DNA of 64,000 bases from assembly GCA_029204225.1 (NCBI GenBank), contig CM055104.1, positions 23,825,285-23,889,284 of the forward strand. Direction: 5' to 3'. This document shows, in pieces, positions 45,884-56,576 of this stretch (its first letter is position 1; each line of letters opens with the position of its first letter). A model generated the notes under the pieces. The model made no database searches, was not told the DNA's origin, and saw only the letters and a program-made list of their open reading frames with translations. This stretch comes from Diphasiastrum complanatum (taxonomy: Eukaryota > Streptophyta > Lycopodiopsida > Lycopodiales > Lycopodiaceae). A program made the translations under genes and the position numbers.

Positions 45884-46640
45884 CACTCCATAAATTCTAT
45901 GTGGATTTGGAGGTGTTTCTAGCTCAAATCATGCATTTTCAAGTATAGAAAGTGGATCTTTGTGATCCTAGCATCAGTGCACCACATCTAGTGAAGCTTG
46001 GAAAACCTTGAAAAACGTTTATGAGTCCAAGTCTACATCTATGGTCCTAATCCTAATGAGGTAAAATTTTCAAAGTTTTCAAAAGAAAGATGAAAGTGCT
46101 CATGCTTTTTTTTTGAGAGTTAAAGCTTTGAGTGATGAACTAGCATGTATTAGTGAAAGCATTAAGGGTGTGGAGCTTGTTTCAAGTTGTTCTTAATGGC
46201 TTGTTGGATGATCATGATAATTTGGTGCAGAGTTTTGTTATTCAAAAGAAATTTCCAAGTATGGAGGACCTGCAAGAGGTCTTGGTGGCTGAAGAGTTTA
46301 GACTCCACGCAAGAGGATGATTATCTTCTACATCTCAAGTTCAGCATGGAGAAACTATATTTGTATTCTCATTTAATGTGGAGAATTCATCTCTTTTGAG
46401 TCTATGTCCATCTCATGTGTATTTCTCAAGATATCTTGATTTTTAGTGTGTAGAATGTCATTTTGCTTGTTGGTCTTGCTTCCACACGTTTGAAGGACAA
46501 TATGTTGTTGTTGTTAGAGATAGTACCATATTGGAAATTAGTGCTTATGACCAGATCTTAGTGATTTATGCAATTCTAGCATGTGTTAAAGGTTGAGAAT
46601 TAGAAACTATTTCCAACCTTTAAAATTTCTAAAAGTCGTT
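45884..46640 (+). pseudogene. copia B fragment: leader, gag piece, LTR piece
   Basis: 45884-45966 matches the leader between primer site and gag of B1 (for example CAAGTATAGAAAGTGGA). At about 45977 gag sequence follows (SEAWKTLKNVYESKSTS, FQSFQKKDESAHAFF, SDELACISESIKGVEL) with several frame breaks. Near 46340 gag jumps directly into LTR-type sequence (TCAAGATATCTTGATTTTTAGTGTGTAGAATG; compare B1 LTR). The whole is a deletion product of the B family on the plus strand. Confidence 0.7.
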
Positions 46641-46984
46641 AATTTTTCTACATCATGATTCCTCATGGTCTTACAATACACATGCCATCAAATAGGATTT
46701 AGTTATAATAGGGTGACATGGCCACACCCTAGGCTCATACAAAAAGTCAGTTGTCTACAAAATTGCCAAGTTGGATTCACAATTGAATCTACAAAATGAA
46801 TTAAATTTAAAATTGTGACACATTTTTAGGGGCCAAAAATGGACTTGTTGTAGATTCGAAATCTGCCAACACGCACTAATACATTACAAGTCCTATAATT
46901 ATGGCCTCAAAGAATGTAACCAAGACTCTACAATTGCAATCACAAACTCTAATCATCAATATCAGTTGCACAGTCATCAGGAAC

Positions 46985-47922
46985 AAGTATTCTTTGATGT
47001 GTGCCACTGATATTTCCATAATAGGTATTGATTTTTTCACAATATAGCCATGTGCTTTAATTGTTTTTTCGCCTTTGATTTCCATGCATAAACAGTAGTA
47101 TCTACATCCATATATTGTGGTCTGTTGTTGTTCGAAATCCATTCTTTCTCTAAGCAATTTTTGTACAGCTCCGAGTTGTCAACTTGTCTCTGATTTCTAC
47201 GCCGTTGCTTAGATTTTGATTCGTACCATAATGCTTTAAACTCTGTGGCCAAGCCTTCTGAGTTTTTCTTCACTTCGACAACTTTTGCCACTTAAATAGG
47301 TATGGAACCCTCCACAACATCTTCATCCGGAGGCCGCATTGCAACGAACTTGTCCAACACAACTTCTCTATGTGGGATGAATTCAACCAGAGGTGCATCA
47401 CCTTTTCGCCCACAAAACTTCCGGGGTAATAACTCTACATCCATTTCAACCTCATTGATTGAAGTTGATACAAATGAATCGAAAATGATTGGCAAGGATT
47501 GTGGCCAAAAGGCCTCTTGGCTATACATTGATCATGACAACTTCTTTTCTTTGGAAAGATATTCGACAAGTTTTGTGGTTTCAACCACACATGCATCATT
47601 GCGATCCTTGTATTCTGAAAACTTTCAAATTTTATAAATGCGCTCAATGAAGCACTTTCAACTACTACCATCAAAGTGGGCACCGCTTCTTTGGACATGA
47701 ATTCTTCCATTTCAAGAATCTCCACCCATTTTCTTGGAGATTAATATGCAAAAAAATATCACCCCTTTCTCCATTGGGCTTATTCGTGTCACTGCACCAC
47801 TTGTCTGTGTCTGAAATTATGCAACGATCACAATGAGCTTCAATGTTTGGGGGCTCATAAGAAAACTTATCATGAGGTTGGTTCTTTTTGTGGTAGAGCT
47901 TTTCAATCAGACTCCATCTGTA
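46985..47922 (-). pseudogene. unrecognised minus-strand gene remnant
   Basis: A coding-like track on the minus strand. It may start after a splice acceptor (TGTTATACAG at about 47923) with WSLIEKLYHKKNQ and a Cys-containing part (HCDRCIISDTDKWC). It then shifts frame into EILEMEEFMSKEAVPTLMVV, and again into SMYSQEAFWPQSLPIIFDSF and RKGDAPLVEFIPHREVVLD, followed after TAA (47289) by a basic, Arg/Lys-rich helix (KSKQRRRNQRQVDNSEL). No domain is recognised. The array of 21-bp palindromes lies immediately upstream, as a promoter, intron or subterminal region would. Confidence 0.4.
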
Positions 47923-47986
47923 TAACATAGAAGACCAAATGTTTAGTAAACAATGTAAAATTTAATTAGATCTTAGACATTAGATC

Positions 47987-48959
47987 TTGTCGAACTTGTT
48001 TCATCAAGACTTGACATTTAGTTACTATACAAAGCAATAAAAGAATACAATTGGCAAACTTAGTTTGTCATCTATCAACAATCCCTTTGTTGAACATTAT
48101 TTTCAAAAATAAGGACCATCTCTGATCTTGACAAACTGACATCATCAAAGTCCAAATGATTTTTGTTTTAAAAATAAATCTTGGTGAGCTAAGTTTGTGA
48201 TTAAACCTTGCTGATATCATTCACATTTTTGCCAAACTGAGTTTGTAAACTCCCATACAAATAAAAAACACATTATAAAAAACAAAATACATTTTTTTTA
48301 CAATCTGTCTTGATGAACTTGGTTCATCAATTAGACTTAGTGATGATGTTGCCCTTTTCAAAACAATCTTGGTGGACTTGGTTCATCAATTCATTATGAT
48401 CTCATCGTTTGCATTCTATATCACAACCATTGGGAATGTTGACAATCTGAGTTCGTCGACTATCACTCATAATACAAACATTGCCATTAAATATAAAACA
48501 ATAATAAAAATAGTTCACATGGGTACCGCATATAAATATAATGTTTTACTATAAACAATCATTGGTTAGTGTAATTGGTTGCCGAAAATTTTTCAAACTC
48601 AATCAGGACAACAATTTTGTTGAACTTAGTTCGTCAACTAGAGATAATTGTAACTAACTTTTGATTTCCATTCTATTCCTACAACATTGGTATTGTTGAC
48701 GAACTAAGTTTGTCAACTCTGATGTAGTAATAAAATCTTGAAGTAATCATAAAATAATAATTAAACATTTTATATCTTTTTTTATATATTAGAATTCATC
48801 TTCCAATGGTGCTTTCCACATAGCTATTGTTTATCAGACTGTCATGAAAAATAGCCATCATAAGGCCCCTAGTATTAATCAATAACACTAAGTATATATT
48901 TTAATACGTCAATACTTGCTGTCGAATTCAAAATAACATTGGTGAACTTCATTCATCAA
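47987..48959. repeat. array of twelve 21-bp palindromic motifs
   Basis: Each motif has 9-base arms and a 3-base centre, best seen at 48310 with arms TTGATGAAC and GTTCATCAA and centre TTG. Others start at 47987, 48051, 48087 (weak), 48128, 48181, 48229, 48369, 48439, 48617, 48696 and 48939. Spacing is 36-81 bp for most, with gaps of 178 and 243 bp. Spacers share no visible similarity. Variants often keep complementarity (TTGACGAAC with GTTTGTCAA, a G-T change). This pattern resembles repeated protein-binding sites rather than a tandem satellite. Confidence 0.8.
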
Positions 48960-49009
48960 ATGAACGTGGTTATGATTTGATTGTTAGAATTTGATTTAGC
49001 AAACCCTAA

Positions 49010-49440
49010 GCTTGTAGGAATTGCCACGTGGTAGACCTACAAGATTGCAACAAGATTGGCAGATCGTAGATCTATGACATGCCTATGTGGCTTGCTGTAC
49101 AAGCCTACGGTAGTCCTACGTGGCTTCCGACATGGAAAGTAAGAACCCTACATGGTTTTCCACGTGGCTTGCCACATGGTAGCTTGTGAGCTCTCCTCTT
49201 TCTCTTTCTAGGTCCACTCATGATCAAGCCTACGTGGCAGAGCCTAGTTGGCTTGCCACACAAGCCTATGGCAAGCCTATGTGGCATGTCATGCTTACAA
49301 CATGCTTTTGCATGGCAAACATGAGGCCTAGTTCATGCTTATGTGGTCTACCATGCAAGCCTATGGTAGGCCTACATGGCTTGCCACGTGTCAGCTTTCG
49401 AGCCCACCTCTCGTTCTCTCTCTCTCTAGGTCCACTCAGG
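49010..49440. repeat. diverged repeats rich in CCACGTGG-type sites
   Basis: Variants of GCCTAYGTGGCTTGCCACA recur throughout. A longer unit at 49160-49213 (CTTGCCACATGGTAGCTT through CTAGGTCCACTCA) returns at 49380-49440. CCACGTGG or CCACGTGT occurs at 49023, 49160 and 49384. Confidence 0.7.
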
Positions 49441-49535
49441 CGTATACTTTCCAATTTTCTTTTTAAGTATCGTTATTAACATTTCATACATTGCATTTTT
49501 TATTGACATGTCATGTATTACTTGCTTCTCTACAG

Positions 49536-50640
49536 GTCTTGAAAGAGGATCATAAAATATTTTCATGGATATTTTCACGAACAAATTATGGCAAGATTAT
49601 AAAGAGACACTTGGAGGGTGAGAAATTTACAGTTGAAAACATGGAAGTTTTCAAATTCAATGGCACCTTGTAGGGGATTTGAAAACATTAAAATGTATGT
49701 ATAATATCTCTCATGGAGCAACATCAAAGCATCCATGTCTTTATTGCATGAAGGATTGCTACAATATAAATTTGGGACGATCAAATACTGGCCCAACATG
49801 AGAAGCAGAAGATTCAAATATGAAAAGTGTTCTGCCAATTCCATTAGAAAATATTCACATATGCACGTTGCATGCTGAGGTTCGTATTATTGAGAAACTT
49901 ATTTACCTACATATTCTCCTTGCATGGAATCATAAACCGGAGTCTGTGGCTAAAGCAGCAATTAGGAGGTTGGAAATAGTCTTTTTAAAGTGACAGACTC
50001 TCTGAAAAGAAAGGACACGTTCCTAATAAGCTATCAATTGGAGGTGCTAAAGCAAGAAGATTCTTATCCAATCACACATGCAAAGAATCTAGTGTCAGAT
50101 ATGAAATTTGGAAAGAAATTGTTCAAGCAACAGGAACATTGGAAGTAAGTAATCGAGTGGAAAAGAGACAAGTGTGGAACAACTTAGACAAACTCATAGG
50201 TGTTATCAGGAAAGAAAACTTATCGTCATAAGATATGAGGACTTTGCAAAATCATTGCCCCACATTTGTAAAATCTGTATATGATTGTTGGGGAAAAGAC
50301 AACGTTACACATTGCATGGTACTAATCTATTTCATTATATGGTACTTATCTCATTCATGCTTATATTTTTTTCTACTGATGTAACTTATTTCAACTTTTT
50401 TTTGCAACACATCTTTCTTCATCATGCAACTTATTTTGCAAAGGAATATGGGAGCTCAAGTATCTGGTCATCACAAGGCATGGAAAAATCTCATTGGCAA
50501 GCAAGAGGAGCATTTCATAGAGCTACAAGGACACAATTCAAAAAATAAATATTTAATTCAACTTTTTCAGTGGTTTTACAGAAGAGCACAATTTAGATAT
50601 CAAGCTAAACACTCGCCAAATGTTACCATTTTTTCGTAAG
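49536..50640 (+). pseudogene. unrecognised transposase-like gene, copy 2
   Basis: The exon opens after CTCTACAG with VLKEDHKIFSWIFSRT, aligned with copy 1. A frameshift near 49665 leads to WHLVGDLKTLKCMYN and SHGATSKHPCLYCMK, then ENIHICTLHAEVRIIEKLIY. This copy keeps an Asp (GD) where copy 1 has Ala (GA), so GDxKTLKCM may be the original. Later parts are degenerate, with KSVYDCWGKDNVTHC near 50265 and a final segment from 50424 (HKAWKNLIGKQEEHFIEL), possibly a separate exon. Exons upstream of the intron are missing; the repeat block at 49010-49440 takes their place. Confidence 0.55.
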
Positions 50641-50705
50641 GCATTCAAATTCATAACAAAAGAGAGATTCTTGTAATATATCAATAATCTATTAAAGAAA
50701 AAGGT

Positions 50706-52204
50706 TTAATTTTCATTATCATCCTCTTCAAGATTCAGACTGATGGTATTCTTATGTAGGAATAATCTCCTTTCATATGGATCCAAATATTCTAAATTTT
50801 TTCTTTTGCTCATATCAATGTAACCCAAATAAAGGGCCATTGCAGATGATCGTTTTGGAGTCTCATTGCGAGTATAACCCAATATTTTAATGGCCAAATC
50901 CCTTTTCACAAAAATTATTTTATGTGTTCCTCTGGCATACGTATGGCCTCCTAAACAAACAGATAATGACTTGATGGCCATAATGACGGTGGTAGCATAT
51001 GGATTAAAAGATGAATGATATATACAAATCTCATTATTTTGAAAGTTTTTCAAATAATGAGATAGAGACACATCTTTTCTCCCAGCTCATACAGCTCGGA
51101 CGCCTCCATGTCTCATACCAAAGGCATCTATTTCAATAGCATCATGTAAAGGAGTCAAGAAAATAAATTTAGAATGATAATAACAATGCAAACTCAAACT
51201 TCAACACAGTGTTTGAATTAAGAAAACTGAACAATATCAATACCAATATAATATCTACTTACCAAATCATAATCATCGTATTCTCGCGACATTAGTCCTC
51301 CAATGGCCTCTACATTGCCCAAGGGGATATATCGAGTCCCTGGGAGATATTTCTTTTGGCATTCCAAAATTTCCTCCTCTATAAGCAAAGTTTTTTCATA
51401 GGCTTTCGATTTTTCAATTATGGCCTCCAATGCCTCATTGACAGATTTCCAATTGCCATCTTTATCATAATCTATCTCACTTTTAAGGTCATTATATGCG
51501 TAATCAACAATGTCAAAAAATTCTGATAAATTTTTTGTAAAAATTGAGAGGATTTCATCCTCTCTCGAATTCAAAACATATAATTGTCATTACTTATAAA
51601 ATATACGGGAACATCAAGTAGAGTTAATTGATTAATAGGAGATGCAGATGGAAGAGAGTCAGAGAGGATTATAGAACGAGGGAGAGTTTTTTGATAATTT
51701 GAAGCCGTAGATGCTTCAGCTTCAACCCCTATATCAATATCTACTTCAACTACATCAACTGGAGTAGATGCAGATGCTTCAATCATGGAAACAGTAGAAG
51801 ATCCAATAAACTCATCATCTAGAATTTCAACAGATATGTAAAAGAAAAACAACATACCTTTGATTAAAGACAACATATTCTTTTGTGGATACCACAATAT
51901 AGAAATGTTCATGCAGGTTAACATACTTTCTATCATGTTTATGCTTGGAGGATGGTTGTGAATGCACAAGGTCCAAAAAATGAACGAAACAAAAACTATT
52001 TATATCCTAAACAGGAGTACTAATAATCTGAGAGAAATTATCAAGAAGAGAAAGTAAATTATAATGATTCTCATAAATTAGCTTATCGATATCAAAAGGT
52101 GCAAAACAAATATTGAAAAAATACTCTAATTTATCTGATGGAATGTCACTGGCATTCAAAAAATTTAGAAGTTTATTTTCTGAGGACATGGAGGAAATGG
52201 CCAT
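50706..52204 (-). pseudogene. unrecognised multi-exon gene remnant
   Basis: Four minus-strand segments of natural composition follow one another. The first (52204-51858) starts MAISSMSSENKLLNFLNASD, crosses one TAG at 52007 and ends VVSTKEYVVFNQ before GTATGT. The second (about 51820-51590) is acidic and Ser-rich. The third (51574-51263) contains FDIVDYAYNDLKSEIDYDK and ends before a GTAAGT donor at 51262. The last (about 51150-50706) contains GMRHGGVRAV, a TGA, GGHTYARGTHKIIFVKRDLA and an acidic C-terminus. No family is recognised. Order, strand and donors suggest one gene; stops indicate it is inactive, or my exon edges are wrong. Confidence 0.4.
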
Positions 52205-52220
52205 ATTGAACCTGACAACG

Positions 52221-52322
52221 CGCCTGAATTATTTCGGTCGAGAATAGGGCGCACGTTGATCTGATATTTCTTAGAAAGAGGCCGATATCGGTTCAACGCG
52301 TCTGAATTATTCCGGTCGAGGA
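52221..52322. repeat. short direct repeat, 78-bp spacing
   Basis: GCCTGAATTATTTCGGTCGA at about 52223 recurs as GTCTGAATTATTCCGGTCGA at about 52301. Confidence 0.75.
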
Positions 52323-52449
52323 CACTAGAGCAATGCACGCGTTGGTCCGATATAACATCAGAACAAGCTGATATCACTTCAGCCCACCTAAATGAATCCG
52401 ACTGTGCAGTGAAGGACAAGGTGCGCATCGATTTGATATTGCGAATAGT

Positions 52450-52680
52450 TTTGAGAAACTTGACACTCAACCTTCTACCAAACAAGACTTCAAAAGGGAT
52501 TTTTCCATCCAATACCATACTCAGCCATATATTGCATAGAAAATTGGCACACAACAAATCTTGATCCCATAAGGATTTAGGAAGATTTGCACCTAACCTC
52601 ATGGCTTTGGCTCCTTCACATAAGGTTCTATTCTTCCTCTCAGCCACCCCATTTTGTTGTGGTGTCCTTGGACTTGTGTA
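52450..52680 (-). pseudogene. copia integrase fragment
   Basis: On the minus strand PRTPQQNGVAERKNRTLCEG contains the catalytic Glu region, intact here. ANLPKSLWDQDLLCANFLCN and PFEVLFGRRLSVKFLK follow. It is bounded sharply by the gypsy protease remnant at 52682 and by unrelated sequence below 52450. Closely related to the A2 integrase. Confidence 0.8.
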
Positions 52681-52689
52681 CTCATCTTC

Positions 52690-53459
52690 CCTTACTAATT
52701 TCTATTTCTAGATAATCAGTCTTATCTACCATGTCTTCAGTCAGGCTTGCTCTAGTTCCACCCAAAACTTCCCTTGCCTCAAATGTTGAAAACTCATTTT
52801 CTTCTTCCTTGTCTACTTCATAACATTCTATGAAATTGACTAAGGATTCCATAGATTCTACTATCTCCTCACCCCATCTCATAAGGTGACCTCCTAATGA
52901 TCTGACAATGAGAATGCTTGGAAAGAATATTTGTTTGGTGGACCAATTTATAATAGCATCTGCCTGGTATAACCATGGTCTTCCAAATAATGTTGAGTAT
53001 GGTGGCATATCTAAAGGGTTTATGACAAAGAAATTCATAATGAACATCTCTTTCTCTATATTGACATTAACACCCCTCAGCTCTAGATACATCTGCTAAA
53101 TGGATTTAATGGTGAGTACTAGGCTGAATTTGGTCTTCTAATCCTAACTCCTTAAGCATTTTCTCAGTCATTAAGTTGATGCTAGATCCCGAGTCTAGTA
53201 GTATTTTATTGATAGTATGGCCATTTATAATGACACTTATCCCAAGGACTCCATAGTCTCCTCTATCTACATATTTTACTCTATTACCATATGCAAGTAT
53301 GAATAATGTAACAAACCTCTCCCCTTCCTCAGTCTTTACGGAATGAACTCCATCTTCAAAAGTGTAACTTGAGGAAGATGTTGGCATCTCGCCTTCATAT
53401 TTATCCTTCTCCCAAGATACAATAATTTGTTTATGGCTCTTTCCTTCCGATGCCGCCAT
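52690..53459 (-). pseudogene. gypsy-type retropepsin, downstream copy
   Basis: The frame from 53459 contains VIINGHTINKILLDSGSSINLM, with DSG active site, and MLKELGLEDQIQP. A frameshift near 53100 leads to MFIMNFFVINPLDMPPYSTL and FGRPWLYQADAIINWSTKQ, the usual C-terminal part of gypsy proteases (LGRPWL type). It directly follows another protease-like domain in the same frame. After it an acidic linker ends at 52682. No reverse transcriptase is present. Confidence 0.8.
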
Positions 53460-53465
53460 CTGGTC

Positions 53466-53830
53466 TCAAAAGGTAATCTCTTTCTTCCTCCAGTGGGTCA
53501 TAACATCGGCTTGATATAGACATGGTCTCCCTGATAAGAATTTGTAAGATGATTTCCTAGTGGTCTTTAATATAATGAAGTCCATAAAAAACTTATGGTC
53601 ACCAATGTAAACTGTGACCTGAGACAACTTCCCTATTGGAGTTCTCCTAGTTGCATTTGCTAATCTCAGATGTCTAAGCGTAGTAGCTATTATATGATTG
53701 CCTAACTCGAACACTATCTCTTCAATCATTATATTTACAGTGGATCCGGAATCTATGGGTACACTATCTAAAATGCAACCATTAATTATCACATGGATTT
53801 CAAGTGGGCCTCGTCACTATTGTTTAAATG
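53466..53830 (-). pseudogene. gypsy-type retropepsin, upstream copy
   Basis: INGCILDSVPIDSGSTVNIM has a DSG active site. VTVYIGDHKFFMDFIILKTT and FLSGRPCLYQADVMTHW mirror the second half (GRPWLYQADAI) of the next domain. The copy ends with TGA at 53466, two codons before the next domain in the same frame. TGA could come from CGA. Retropepsins act as dimers, so a tandem pair is unusual. Confidence 0.75.
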
Positions 53831-53952
53831 TCCTACGTTGACTAATGGAAACTTAACTTTTTTTTTTTTTTTTCTTTTGCAAGGATTGTTTTATTTCTTT
53901 GTTATAGTATTGATTGTCTTCTAATAACTGTTTGAAAGTTATATTGGGCATT

Positions 53953-54417
53953 CTAGAGGCAAAATCTTCCACTGTCATATGAATGATGTCTAAGTGGAGA
54001 TGGATCTCTAGGTATCTCATTACTTATTATTGGATCTGAGAACGTTACTTTAACTTTCTTTGTTTCTTCATCTAGGAGTTTCTTAGCCTCAGAGTCTAGA
54101 CTGATATCTAGTTCATAGTATTTTTCATTAGATCTATCAAAGTCTAGATCTTTAGAAATTTCTAAGGATTGCTCTACCAGTTGTGTCTTGGTTGTCGCAT
54201 TTTTTGCACTTCTCGCATTTTTATCCTTCTTAGTTTTCTTTTTATCTCTAAGAGTTGGCATATTCTTCCTACTTCTAGTCGTGACTTTATTTAAATTTGA
54301 GTCTAATTCAAGCCAATCTTGGTCTTGATTTTCTATTATCTTGAACTCTACTTCTATCCTTTGGACTACTATGTCAGCGTTAGATTTAGATGGTCGTGGC
54401 TCATCTTCTCTAGGCAT
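53953..54417 (-). pseudogene. gag-protease linker, charged
   Basis: A highly charged frame (RDKKKTKKDKNARSAKNATT, then Asp/Glu-rich) between the knuckles and the protease. It is consistent with a gag C-terminal or spacer region and has no catalytic motif. Confidence 0.55.
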
Positions 54418-54429
54418 ATTACCAAACCG

Positions 54430-54858
54430 CCATCGAGACCGTGGTTATTGTGGCTGAGGACATTCAGCAGTAATATGTCCTTCGCCTTTACAAGTAGCAC
54501 AAAGTGGCACATATCCTATTGACCTCCTAGGTTCGGGACAATGAGGCGAATAGTGACCAGGGGCTCCACAATTATATCATGAACCCTTTACTCTAGGTGG
54601 TGGAGTGGAATCTCTTGTCCCTCCTCTATGCAGAATAGTATACTGTTGACTACTGCGTGGTTTAGATGTAAAATTCTTTTGGTCAGAACGAGAAGTGGTA
54701 TAGTCTACCTTCTCATGGTTATTGACTAGACAAATGAATAATTCTTCCTCTAAGTAGTCGGTTTGTACATTTTTTAGAATGTCCCTCTTTACCACAAGTT
54801 GTACACCAAACGTTAAAGTTTGATTTTGCTTCCTTCCTCTAGCATTAACATCGGTCAT
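54430..54858 (-). pseudogene. gypsy gag nucleocapsid with two knuckles
   Basis: On the minus strand a basic segment ends at KGS and a TGA (54579-54577) that takes the place of the first Cys of the knuckle YNCGAPGHYSPHC. Then CATCKGEGHITAEC (54501-54460) is a complete CX2CX4HX4C knuckle. These bind element RNA. Confidence 0.7.
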
Positions 54859-54859
54859 C

Positions 54860-55525
54860 TAGACTTTTAAGTCCCCCATTTCTTTTGCTAAAAGCTCTAC
54901 ACTTTTCCTTAATGGATTGGTCTTTTCAGACTTTTCCATCCATCTTCTCCTATTTGAGTTCTAACTCTTAGATTTCCTATAACTGGTTTCTTCTTTAGAC
55001 GACAAAGAATCAAAAGACTCTTTCTCATTTGCTGAATCGGATTCTAATTTAGACTCCGTAGATGAGTCAAATTTTTCTATTCTTTTATGTTTATGCTTCT
55101 TATTAGTACTCTTTCTATCATTTCTTCTTCTTTTAGAAATTTTAGAAGTTTCATAATTCTCTCCGGATGCTATGACATCCTCTAACAAATCCGTCAATCC
55201 CTAATGATAGTACCTATCCATCTCCTTGGGCAATCCACCCAAGAACCATTCATTACACATGGGGACAAGATACTGTGCCCCTAGCTTCCCTATCAAATTC
55301 TTAACTCTTCGAGTGTATTTTCTAAGTGACTCCTTTGGCTTTTTCTCCACCAAATTATGTGCTAACAGTCTTGTAGAATAGCCTATATCCATGAATTGTT
55401 TAAGACATGCTGACTTTAAACCATTCCAAGTATTAAGTATTTTCGGAACCAACTGGCTATATCAGATTCTCGCCTGCTTGTGGAGAAGACTTGGTGGGAT
55501 TCTAGCTTTATCCTCGTCTGTGTTT
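54860..55525 (-). pseudogene. gypsy gag core (Retrotrans_gag type)
   Basis: From about 55525 downward the minus strand encodes ARIPPSLLHKQA-like sequence, then WNGLKSACLKQFMDIGYSTR, KPKESLRKYTRRVKNLIGKL and NEWFLGGLPKEMDRYYH, the gag core. A TAG at 55203 and further frame changes separate it from a Lys/Arg/Ser-rich part (KRRRNDRKSTNKKHKHKR). The 5' part is missing beyond 55525. Confidence 0.75.
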
Positions 55526-55532
55526 TTAAATA

Positions 55533-55727
55533 TTGAAAACCCGAGAATTGATTCATGATTCCGACGACTCGGATGATGAAGAGGACAATAATTATTCTTT
55601 GCATGAGGACAATATTGAGAGAGGTTTTGATTTCGATAGTGGTGATGAAAATCATCTTAGCGGTGATGAGTTGCAAGATGTATACTCCCTCTCCCCCCCT
55701 ACACTAGTGTCATATCAATTGTCATGA
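55533..55727 (+). CDS. hypothetical acidic fragment
   Basis: Plus-strand frame with DSDDSDDEEDNNYSLHEDN and a following acidic stretch, adjoining the truncated gypsy gag. It could be a fragment of a transposase or host protein, since acidic N-terminal linkers occur in both. No domain is recognised. Confidence 0.22.
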   Translation: MKTRELIHDSDDSDDEEDNNYSLHEDNIERGFDFDSGDENHLSGDELQDVYSLSPPTLVSYQLS

Positions 55728-56576
55728 AAAGATGGGTGAGGAGGAAAATTTGAATCTTGCGATGACGAGTAAAGTTTGTACATGTCACAAATAATTTTGT
55801 CATAAAATGATCCATTGTGCTCAATATATATTGTTTTCAAATTACAATTATTATATTTTTCTACGACGTTGCATTTCTAAAGTTTCATTTCAAACGCATC
55901 TCGCAATCACTTAGAATTGGAAAACTTTATCAATATTAATAGATGTGTGAACTAATTAAGAGATATGTGTTGATTATTTATATATTATAATAAAAAGCAT
56001 CTTCTTTGAGATAATAATACACTTTGCCACAATATTGTTCGACTATTCATTGATCTTTGCTCATTGGGAGGCTAATTTAACCTGTGCATAGTGTCTCATT
56101 TTGTATGCCTCATGAAGTTGACAACACAACTTTGGGGCTAGCCTCCATAGGTCTAAAGGTTGCATATCTCATTCGTCATGTCACATATTATTCTAGACAT
56201 AAGAATGAGGTAGGTTTTGATCAATAAGTGATTTTCAACTTTGAATAACTCATATAAAGTTATTACCTTGGTCGCTAAACAAAAGTACAAACACTGATGT
56301 GGGGATAAATCTTCTACATGTGACATGCCCCTAATCTAGGTTCATGTTATGCATCTGTGGATAGTTTAAAGTCAATGTTTCATGGTTCAATAAATCGGTT
56401 GTGATTCAAATGTGTTAAAATTGGTCCTTGCTGGTTCAAATTTTCAAATTGATTTAGAGTTTTTTTTTGTTTTGTTTTGGTAGTGGCCTTTCATTATAGC
56501 AAAAAGTTTGTGTTGATTTAGTGCAATCAAGCCCTAGGATGCAATTATAGATCTATCTAGATTATAAAATAGATTT
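55728..56576. other. no gene recognised
   Basis: AT-rich sequence without supported features. Confidence 0.5.

Noticed and set aside
47987-48959. CRISPR array interpretation of the regularly spaced palindromes
   Set aside because: Spacing is irregular, motifs vary, and the sequence is nuclear plant DNA full of retroelements with introns.
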